NCBI GenBank assembly: GCA_964487795.1
Contig: CAZASI010000003.1
Location: 1-64,000 of the forward strand
DNA from: Patescibacterium sp964487795
Lineage (GTDB): Bacteria; Patescibacteriota; Patescibacteriia; Patescibacteriales; Patescibacteriaceae
DNA: 64,000 nucleotides
Direction: 5' to 3'
Shown here: piece by piece, positions 51,166-59,410 of the stretch
How the letters are laid out: each line of letters starts with the position of its first letter
How positions within the stretch are numbered: the stretch's first letter is position 1
Program-made: the position numbers and the translations under genes
Notes under the pieces: generated by a model
The model's database searches: none
Told to the model about the DNA's origin: nothing
What the model saw: the letters and a program-made list of their open reading frames with translations, nothing else

Positions 51166-52485
51166 TTACACGCCGAGCTTAAAGCTGCGGATCATGGTAT
51201 CGAATATGTTTTTGTATTCCAGAGTTTTTGAACTTGAAAGATTATAGGTCAGAACAAAGATATAAGTCTTATCTTTATTTGTCAGATACAGTGTCAAACC
51301 GTCAGTTGTTTTTACACCATCCCAAGCTTCGTTAATAACAAGCTGGCTGTTCGGGATAGTTTGAACACTGAAGGTATTTTTATACCAATCGACAATGTCG
51401 TCCTGATTCGAATTGGGTTGAACGAGGATTTGAACGAATTGACGGTTGCCTGCTGTGAATATAACCGAATCATCGGTTGTAGCGATTGCTCTATCCCAAT
51501 CTGTCGGATAGAGAAGACTGAAATTAAAAGTGGTATTCAAGTAGGTTCCCAAGCTTTGATTGGCAGAAATTTTACCTTCTCCGGCTGGATTATATCCATT
51601 ATTAAGTTCCTCTAAATCCTTGTATCCGTCGCCGTCAGAATCGCTGGCCTTAGCGTTGGTACCCAATATCGCCTCTTCCGCGTTGCTTAAGCCATCTCCA
51701 TCATCATCAGCACCAGCTGTCGGGTTTGCAGCGTTTGGATCGCTTGTTGCGCTTTCTGACCACAGTTCTTCCGAAATTTTCCATTGCCCATTTTCTGGAA
51801 CCAAAGTAATAGTACCAACATTTTTACCGTTAGTTTTAGTTACAGTAAGTGTTGCCTGAGTATCAGTGATATCTTCACGAATATTTTCCGTTCCATCTAG
51901 TGCTGGAACCGGAGTGCCACGCAATGAGGCCAAAATGTCGCCCTGACCGCCTACCGACTCCAGGCTTGCATTTTGATCATTAAGTTGTTTTTGTTTCATG
52001 ACTGATCCATAACGCGCAAAAACTGCGAGATACTTATCAACCGTATCGGCTATTTCAAGTTCACTGCGAAAAGCGAGATATGAGTCTTTAGGAGAACCCG
52101 TTGGCCTGACGTTAGTCGGTAAAGAAGTTTCGGGAGATATAGTTGAAGTGGGCATGGTCTCATTTTGCACGATAGGCGTTGGATTATCAGAACCACCAAA
52201 AATATTACCAAGAAATTCCGGACGTACAAGATATATATATAAACCTCCTCCAAGTAATAATAGGAACAAAATACCAAGAATCAAAATTACAACACCGGAA
52301 ACATTCATGTTATGGCCAGCGACCTGATTATTCTTTTGAAAATTTTCCGGCATATAGTAAATGTCCGTATTTTCCATAGCAGCTTTTGCGCTTGCCGCAT
52401 CTTGAACTGGCGCAGCTGGACGAGTATCAAGTTCAGTCTCCACTGAAGATGCCTCGGCTTGTTTTATTTGATCTTGGTTAAACAT
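51166..52485 (-). CDS. Membrane-anchored protein with thrombospondin type-3 repeats
   Basis: 439 residues: a cytoplasmic head, one membrane segment (about 61-88), and extracellular domains. Two Asp-rich calcium-binding repeats (DDDGDGLSNAEEAILGT, DSDGDGYKDLEELNNG) lie at about residues 270-310. The C-terminal ~130 residues form a separate beta/alpha domain (FNFSLLYPTDWDRAI) reminiscent of PsbP-like folds. Unknown function. It is probably co-transcribed with the next three upstream genes. Confidence 0.8.
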   Translation of the reverse strand: MFNQDQIKQAEASSVETELDTRPAAPVQDAASAKAAMENTDIYYMPENFQKNNQVAGHNMNVSGVVILILGILFLLLLGGGLYIYLVRPEFLGNIFGGSDNPTPIVQNETMPTSTISPETSLPTNVRPTGSPKDSYLAFRSELEIADTVDKYLAVFARYGSVMKQKQLNDQNASLESVGGQGDILASLRGTPVPALDGTENIREDITDTQATLTVTKTNGKNVGTITLVPENGQWKISEELWSESATSDPNAANPTAGADDDGDGLSNAEEAILGTNAKASDSDGDGYKDLEELNNGYNPAGEGKISANQSLGTYLNTTFNFSLLYPTDWDRAIATTDDSVIFTAGNRQFVQILVQPNSNQDDIVDWYKNTFSVQTIPNSQLVINEAWDGVKTTDGLTLYLTNKDKTYIFVLTYNLSSSKTLEYKNIFDTMIRSFKLGV

Positions 52486-52502
52486 AGATTAAAATTAGTA
52501 AA

Positions 52503-53063
52503 TTACTTAACTGAAATTTCTTGAGGGGTTGGCGGCCAAGCTGCATTCGGATTCGAATCCAAGGGATTAGTTCGTTGTTTTATCTCATCTCCGTCATTGA
52601 TTGAATCGTTGTCGCTGTCACTTTTATTCGGATCTGTTTTATACACATTAAGTTCTTCACGATCAGTTAAACCATCTGAATCAGAGTCGGCTTTAAATGC
52701 ATCAGTACGAAAAACGGAAGACTCTTTGTCATCATCGAGCCCATCTTGATCAGTGTCGGTGATTGCCACGGAAACAGAATCTCCGGGATTAAATAAGCGT
52801 TCCAAAAAACTCTCTTTAGCCGTCGTAACACCAGTCATAGAATCAAGATCCTGTGATGAACGTGACATGTAGGTATAAGCAATAATTCCAAGAATAATAA
52901 CAAATACTACCAACAACGCAATTCCCAAGCGCATCGAATGAGTTTCACCGGCTTTGGTGGCGGCCAACACTTCTTCAAATCGTGGACGACTTATGGGAGT
53001 CGGCACACTGTGTTCTATTTCTTTTTTGGAAGAAAAAATATCTTCAGGATTTATTTTTGGCAT
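52503..53063 (-). CDS. Membrane-anchored protein with thrombospondin type-3 repeats (short)
   Basis: 186 residues: a membrane segment at about 46-66 and three Asp-rich repeats (DTDQDGLDDD, DSDSDGLTDREE, DSDNDSINDGDE) that bind calcium in the TSP3 family. It has the same layout as its neighbour at 51166, so the two may have arisen by duplication. It lies 7 nt downstream of the giant gene. Confidence 0.82.
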   Translation of the reverse strand: MPKINPEDIFSSKKEIEHSVPTPISRPRFEEVLAATKAGETHSMRLGIALLVVFVIILGIIAYTYMSRSSQDLDSMTGVTTAKESFLERLFNPGDSVSVAITDTDQDGLDDDKESSVFRTDAFKADSDSDGLTDREELNVYKTDPNKSDSDNDSINDGDEIKQRTNPLDSNPNAAWPPTPQEISVK

Positions 53064-53070
53064 ACATTAT

Positions 53071-56000
53071 TTAGTTATCGTTTGAATTTGGAATGGCTGA
53101 TCTCTCGTTGGATGAGTTACTATCAACAGTGGCTGATTTTTTAGCTTTAATGGCAAAGAAATAGCTAGTACCATTATCAAGACCGCTTAATAAACGAGAA
53201 TAGGTGTTTGCGGATACTTCCAGGCTATCAGTTAATTGTCCAGATCTAGTGCCATAAAATATTTTATAGCCAATAGCATTAACAAATGGCAACCATTTGA
53301 GAGTAACTGCGCCGTTAGCAGGCAAAGCTGAAATCAAATATGGTTCATTCGGTTTCTTCTTAATTTCCCCAGCATAATTACTAATGTTGCCGAATTGATC
53401 CACTGAACGAACTGAAACATAATAATCAGTTGTATTATTCAGATTCGAGAATACTGCGTTTGGCTTATTAGGTAGCGGATCGGTGCGAACCGGCAGCGCC
53501 GTAGCGTACTGACCTTCTTCGGTACGCGGCTGAGAACCAATATACGCGATATAACTAACTGCTTCCGGTACCTTATCCCAAAATAGCGCAATTTGACCGT
53601 CCCCGCTTGAAACCTGCAGATTCGGAATAGCTGGCGGAGTAGTGTCGGCAGCTTTAATTTTAATTTCTGCAGAAAAAGCGCTTTCCTGGTTCTTTGCAGT
53701 CAGTGCGGTTACTGCGAAATAATAATTCAAACCGTTGACCAATCCTGAGATAGTCTTAGAAACTTCGGGACCACTCGGGATAACTTCTGTGTTGTAAATA
53801 TATTGTCGTGGATTAAGACCATAATACACTTTATATTTAGTCGCGTTCGGGACGGCGTTCCAGGTTAAGGTGACTTTGCTGCCAAGTGGGTCGGCTGTTG
53901 CGCGAGGATCAGGAATACCTGTCTGATTTTCACGGAAGAAGAAAAATTCTTTAAGCACTTCCGGCAAACAGCTACCGGCAATATTATTGCAATTCGCATC
54001 TGAACTGCATTCACGACCAACGTTTGAACCGAACATACAAATTTTACGACCACCTTCTTTTACGATAGGTTCATCAATTAAAGCTGGCAAATCGTCTACC
54101 GTACCTTCGCCGCTCCTGTCACGGCAATAATAGAATTCAATACCCGTTGCCGGATCACGCCACGGCCATTCATATTCAGGTGGGAATGATGAGTATATCG
54201 GCCAAGGATTTTCACACAAGAACAAGCGCAACTGGGCCGTTCCCTCTTTTGATTGACCAACGGTTGTTGGCTGATTGACCGTATCGGCGATAATGGTTGA
54301 CTTAGCGCGCGCTAAAGTTTGCGCATCCTTTTTATTTCCCGCCGTTGCTATGGCTTCATGCTCTTCGCCCTCACGTACTACCGTAGCAACCTCAGAATTA
54401 TCAGACGCCCAATTCCAACCCCATGCATAAATGCCAGAAATTGACTGTAGAGCCCGATTAGAACGGTCACGCGCTGTTGCAGAAAGTGATCCAGTCTGAC
54501 CTGACTTTTGGAAAAGTTGGAAGTTAGGTGCTATGGACACGTGGTCAACAACACAGACGTCTGCACCGCTCGTAAATGACCATAATTCAGTATTTTTGAA
54601 TTCAGTGGTATTAAAGATTGTTGGAATTCCACGAGTTGCAGAACCAATCATACCAACACCGGACAGGTTCTTGATATTATCGTTATAATATTGTTTTGGA
54701 TCGCCATTTCCCAAGTCATCCAATCCCGGATCACCTTGCAGAGCTACAAAATATCTAATATTCGGATCAAGTGGACGAGTTAAGCGGAAACTTACTTTTG
54801 TTTGCGTATCATTTATATCTTGTGCAACTACGGAACCCGGCACATAACAATAATTACTCAATACAGCAAAGGCACTCTTGGTCAAAACTTGCGGGAAAAT
54901 CTTGGCAACAAATTTCTTAACTGAGAATAGAGCACGAGCGAATCGTGACTCAGGCAATTCAGCCTGAGCTACCAATGGGTATCCAACAGGACATTGCGCA
55001 TTTCCATAGTCCGCTATCACTTTTACATTATCACTAACGGTTGAGATATCAATCTTTTGATTAAAATTTGCTTCTATAACAGTATTGCGACAGACACCTG
55101 TGGCATCCGCGACTGGTTCATGGTTCACAACTAAAGGTCTACTCTGACAACAACGCGCACCGGTTAATCCGCAACCTGTTGTTGCGGTATCGCCGCACAT
55201 GCCGTCGCTTGTACAACCACAACATAGTCCTCTTTCGCCGGTATTACTGGTACAATCGCCTTGGTTAGCAATACAATCAAGTCCCGGGTTAATGTCCTTA
55301 CAGGTATCACGTTCACCATTCACTGGCGGCTTACAGCAACAACGACAGGTGTCTTCTCCTACACCTGGTCCGGCGGTCGGCTCATTACCAATAGGTCCGT
55401 TACCATATCCCGTCGGTAACAAGCATTGGTAACCGGTACTGCAAGATCCCGTACACGCATTAGTCAAAGGATCGCGACATGCCTCACCCGGACCCGGATC
55501 ATCCGTCTTACATGTACAGCTTGCTGCATCACAACGCATATTTTGCGGACACGGGCTATTCTTATCACACAATCCCAATTCGTTAGCGCAAGAAATCGGA
55601 GCCTGTGCACAACCGGTTGTACACGCATTTAATTTGTTATAGGTGCCTGTAATCTGAGGAGCGACATTACACATATTTGGATATTCATTCGTGCAGTTAT
55701 AATACGCGCAATACTGTAATCCGTTATCTTCAAAACGAGAACCATTCGGTACAACGCTCGTACAACGTCCTCCATTTTTTCCATCAACACAGCATTCAGC
55801 ATGTTCAGAGCATTCAGCCGCAGATGTAATGCTCGAGCAATCGTTACAAACACCTCGGGCTACTTCTGAATTATCGCAGAATTTTCCAGTTGAGCCTGTG
55901 CAATTACACAATGAATCATCCGGCACACCACCCACGACACAGCCGGTGCATAGTCCTAAATTTGTTCCAGAAATATCAGCACCACATGATCCTTCGCACG

Positions 56001-59000
56001 ACAAACCTGCACAACAATCTTGGTTGGCTTTATTCTTATCACAGCAACAATCACATGTTCCCTGATCAGGCTTTTTACATTTGTTATCTGTCGGATCACA
56101 AGTCGAACCTGATGGACAAATAGTTTGATTAATTGCGCATTTACCTTCATTGCCGTTCATCTGGCAAGTGAAAGGATTATCACACTTAGTGCAATTTCCA
56201 TTAATAGCAGATGTATCAACACAGCGATTGTTACTAATCCTGATCCATCCGCTAGGACAGGTCTGTGCCCAATCTTTAATCATCCAACGGGGAGTATTAT
56301 TATAAATATCGCAAAAACCTTGTACGGATTGATTATCCTTCTTGATTACAACCTGCAAGCTATCTTTCATTTCGGTTTTTTTGCACGATTGCCCAGTTAC
56401 CATCACGCAGCGATTAAGTCCTATGTCATATCGACAAGCTCCTCCTTTACAACCAGGCTTATCATTACAAGACTGATCGCCGCAGACTCCTACTTCAACT
56501 AATTCATTAGTTCCCGGATATGGCGAACAAAGTCCGGGAGAGTTTGGACAGTAAAAACCTTCAAGACATTGGTTATGTGAATAACCCGAACAAGAAGGAG
56601 GATCACCGCAGTAGCTGTCACCAACACCGCCTATAGGTTCTTCACAATCTTGATTACAGCAAGTTCCGTCTCCGCACTTATTTTGTCCTGAAAGACATTG
56701 AGTACACTTGCTCTCTTCTGCATCTTCACATTCGCCTTGAGCGCAGCACGCTGTACCGCATTGTTCTTGATCAGCCGCACAACTCGCAGAACTGCCAGTT
56801 GAGAAACGCCATTCATATACGCTGTTCGCGACAGAACCGTAACACTGACCCGCCGTGGCTTTACATTTTCCGGCTTCCGGCAAACCACTTGCGCAACACA
56901 CCGCAGCGCTTCCGCAATCAGAATCTTGGGAACATAGTCCAACCATAAAGTTAACTGGATTGCTTTCTTGCGCTGGTGTTCCAACAATAATCTTAAATGG
57001 TCCACTGGCCGCAGTTTGCGGAACAGTCGTAATAACTTTCCAGGGTTTAATACCTGAAGCCGACTGATCAATATCCCAAAAACTCAAGGCTTGTCCTTGC
57101 TGACTCAAATTATTATAAAAGCGTGCAGTGCTATTGGCATTTTTTCCTTGGAAATATTCACCCCAAACAATTACCTGACTGTTAGCTTGACCAAGAGAAG
57201 GCTCGATACTGCAGACACCAGGGTTTGGAGTTCCTGTTGTTACATTAAATGTCAGGTTACCTGAATCCGCCGGATTAAATCCGCTGCGTGCAACTGTCAA
57301 AGGAAATGACTGTCCCGAACTAATACCACTCGGTACTTTAATAATGATCTGCTTATCGGTCCAGACAGATTGAGCACAGACCTCAGGAAAAGCATAGTCT
57401 GCTTCAAAACCAGTTGCAGGTCCAAAAAATACTTTGCTGCTCGCTTTCGTTGCTCCAAATCCGGAACCGCGTATTGTCACATATTGTCCTACCGGACCGG
57501 TCGACGGATCGATTGAACTGATAATCGGACCCTCATAGGGTTCGTTCTCTTTAGTAAATGGTAAATAGTTACTGTCTACATTTGATTTTAAGACAAAGGT
57601 TGTCGTAGCGCCGTTTGATAAATTAGGGACTGTGGCGCTCCCCTGTTTTTCAGTATTAAATGATGAGATAAGAGCCTTGATATTACTTGAAAGATTTCCG
57701 TAATACGCTTCACTCGATGAAAGTTTGATACCCTGATAGGCAACCACATCGTTAATTTTTCCGGCCTCAGGACTTAAGGCACAAATACCGGGACGATTAA
57801 TTGCATTCTTTTGAAAGTTATGAATGAGAGGACCAAATTCATCATCTGTTGCTTCATCTGTGCCCCCGCTTGTTTCAATACTTATTTTTCCACTTTCAGC
57901 TCCAGCAGGTACTACAGCGATAATTTGTCCATCTTGCCATACAGCACTAATACAAGCCGGGTTACCTGCAGTCGCATCATCAGCTAAAACTGCTTGCGTC
58001 GGTGTACCATTTGCAGCTGTAAAGAATACTTTGCCGCGAGTGGTTCCAAAACCAGAACCGATAATCGTGACAAAATTTCCAGTCATACCATTCGGAGTTC
58101 CCATATTGCAACTTGCATTTGCTCCACAGTCTTGCAATTCAGTCGCTTTGCGACAAAACTTATTATCATTGACACCGCCCATACAAAAACCTCCAGCAGG
58201 GGTTACCGAACTGATGATCGGACGATTAAGAGCAGAACAAGAAATACAAGATCCTCCACAATCAATATCAGTTTCGTCTCCGTCCTGAACACCGTTACAA
58301 CAATGCGCCGGTGCGACCGTATATTGTTTTTCGGCTGAAGCTACATTGCTATCAAGGTCATAGGCCGTTGCTTTTAAGGTTACTGTTTGACCGACCGGAA
58401 TATTAGAAGCATCCCAAGCGGTTTCAGCATTGAACGGACTGCCAATAAAAGGATTAGAATTATTAGAAATAGAGTTTATCAAATTTGCACCACTGAAAAA
58501 ATCAATCATTGAGACTCCGTAATTATCAATACTACTCGCTCGCAATGTATTATTTGCCGTGGCACAAACTTGTTGATTGGTTAAATTGATACGCGGCACA
58601 TCAGTATCCACAATATCTCCTGTTGTAAACTGAATTGTACAATTAGAAGTTCCGGCACAAGATAACTGATTGTCATCCATACTAATCACACCGCTCGTCC
58701 CGTTATTGACCGTCACGTTATACACAGTATTTTTTTCAAAACATTTTAGTGTTTCGTTCGGCGCTTCGCAATTTGCCGTTGGGACAAATTCTATCATTGA
58801 TCCGTTTACCGACAAGTCTCCGGCGACAGATCCGTTAGCCGTAACTGCAAAATTAGTCGGATTTACCGTTGTAGCCTTAATATTTTTTGTAAATCTAAAA
58901 CGAATAACGGAGTTGCGCGGTATGTTTAATGAAAGATGAGCCGGTGTTGTTCCTGAAATAGCAAAGATATTAGTACCTCCACCTCCGACACCGCCGCCAC

Positions 59001-59406
59001 CCCCTCCACCGCCGCCTCCACCATTAGTCGCACTTTGCAAACGGCTCATAACAAAAGTCGCAATACCAAACGAAGCTAAGATAATGACTAAACCAATAAC
59101 ACCACCCATCATGATTTTCTTCGCTTGGTTTATTTTTTCTTCTTCACCTTTGGCAGTCATCCAAATAAACCCAGCATACATAATAATACCGATGGCGACA
59201 ATTCCCAAAAAGCCCAGTGCATAACGAATAATCTTAGCAACCGTAGCTCGAGGATCCTGCGCACTTAAGCCGGTTCCTTCTGCAAAGTTCAGGCCTGTAT
59301 CAAGGTTTCCTTGAGCTAAAACTGGTTCAACAAAATTCCATACTGAAAAAACGGCAATAATGACCGCGATGCTTACAAGTATTATTTTGAATCGTGATTT
59401 CAGCAT
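53071..59406 (-). CDS. 2,111-residue Cys-rich surface protein with VirB2/TrbC-like N-terminus
   Basis: An N-terminal signal segment ends in VLAQG, followed by a TrbC/VirB2-like unit with two membrane helices (FLGIVAIGIIMYAGFIW and GGVIGLVIILASFGIATFV). A Gly-only linker (about 131-146) leads to an SbsA/Ig-like domain. IPT/TIG modules follow (VTIIGSGFGTTRGKVFF, VTIRGSGFGATK), a DxDCGG-type Cys motif, and a long Cys-rich stretch (about residues 860-1420). Three fibronectin-III-like modules close the C-terminus (KVYYGLNPRQ, YIAYIGSQP, KIFYGTRSG). It has no conjugation partners nearby. It is a large exported protein held in the membrane by the pilin-like unit. A paralog precedes it. Confidence 0.88.
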   Translation of the reverse strand: MLKSRFKIILVSIAVIIAVFSVWNFVEPVLAQGNLDTGLNFAEGTGLSAQDPRATVAKIIRYALGFLGIVAIGIIMYAGFIWMTAKGEEEKINQAKKIMMGGVIGLVIILASFGIATFVMSRLQSATNGGGGGGGGGGGVGGGGTNIFAISGTTPAHLSLNIPRNSVIRFRFTKNIKATTVNPTNFAVTANGSVAGDLSVNGSMIEFVPTANCEAPNETLKCFEKNTVYNVTVNNGTSGVISMDDNQLSCAGTSNCTIQFTTGDIVDTDVPRINLTNQQVCATANNTLRASSIDNYGVSMIDFFSGANLINSISNNSNPFIGSPFNAETAWDASNIPVGQTVTLKATAYDLDSNVASAEKQYTVAPAHCCNGVQDGDETDIDCGGSCISCSALNRPIISSVTPAGGFCMGGVNDNKFCRKATELQDCGANASCNMGTPNGMTGNFVTIIGSGFGTTRGKVFFTAANGTPTQAVLADDATAGNPACISAVWQDGQIIAVVPAGAESGKISIETSGGTDEATDDEFGPLIHNFQKNAINRPGICALSPEAGKINDVVAYQGIKLSSSEAYYGNLSSNIKALISSFNTEKQGSATVPNLSNGATTTFVLKSNVDSNYLPFTKENEPYEGPIISSIDPSTGPVGQYVTIRGSGFGATKASSKVFFGPATGFEADYAFPEVCAQSVWTDKQIIIKVPSGISSGQSFPLTVARSGFNPADSGNLTFNVTTGTPNPGVCSIEPSLGQANSQVIVWGEYFQGKNANSTARFYNNLSQQGQALSFWDIDQSASGIKPWKVITTVPQTAASGPFKIIVGTPAQESNPVNFMVGLCSQDSDCGSAAVCCASGLPEAGKCKATAGQCYGSVANSVYEWRFSTGSSASCAADQEQCGTACCAQGECEDAEESKCTQCLSGQNKCGDGTCCNQDCEEPIGGVGDSYCGDPPSCSGYSHNQCLEGFYCPNSPGLCSPYPGTNELVEVGVCGDQSCNDKPGCKGGACRYDIGLNRCVMVTGQSCKKTEMKDSLQVVIKKDNQSVQGFCDIYNNTPRWMIKDWAQTCPSGWIRISNNRCVDTSAINGNCTKCDNPFTCQMNGNEGKCAINQTICPSGSTCDPTDNKCKKPDQGTCDCCCDKNKANQDCCAGLSCEGSCGADISGTNLGLCTGCVVGGVPDDSLCNCTGSTGKFCDNSEVARGVCNDCSSITSAAECSEHAECCVDGKNGGRCTSVVPNGSRFEDNGLQYCAYYNCTNEYPNMCNVAPQITGTYNKLNACTTGCAQAPISCANELGLCDKNSPCPQNMRCDAASCTCKTDDPGPGEACRDPLTNACTGSCSTGYQCLLPTGYGNGPIGNEPTAGPGVGEDTCRCCCKPPVNGERDTCKDINPGLDCIANQGDCTSNTGERGLCCGCTSDGMCGDTATTGCGLTGARCCQSRPLVVNHEPVADATGVCRNTVIEANFNQKIDISTVSDNVKVIADYGNAQCPVGYPLVAQAELPESRFARALFSVKKFVAKIFPQVLTKSAFAVLSNYCYVPGSVVAQDINDTQTKVSFRLTRPLDPNIRYFVALQGDPGLDDLGNGDPKQYYNDNIKNLSGVGMIGSATRGIPTIFNTTEFKNTELWSFTSGADVCVVDHVSIAPNFQLFQKSGQTGSLSATARDRSNRALQSISGIYAWGWNWASDNSEVATVVREGEEHEAIATAGNKKDAQTLARAKSTIIADTVNQPTTVGQSKEGTAQLRLFLCENPWPIYSSFPPEYEWPWRDPATGIEFYYCRDRSGEGTVDDLPALIDEPIVKEGGRKICMFGSNVGRECSSDANCNNIAGSCLPEVLKEFFFFRENQTGIPDPRATADPLGSKVTLTWNAVPNATKYKVYYGLNPRQYIYNTEVIPSGPEVSKTISGLVNGLNYYFAVTALTAKNQESAFSAEIKIKAADTTPPAIPNLQVSSGDGQIALFWDKVPEAVSYIAYIGSQPRTEEGQYATALPVRTDPLPNKPNAVFSNLNNTTDYYVSVRSVDQFGNISNYAGEIKKKPNEPYLISALPANGAVTLKWLPFVNAIGYKIFYGTRSGQLTDSLEVSANTYSRLLSGLDNGTSYFFAIKAKKSATVDSNSSNERSAIPNSNDN

Positions 59407-59410
59407 AAAG

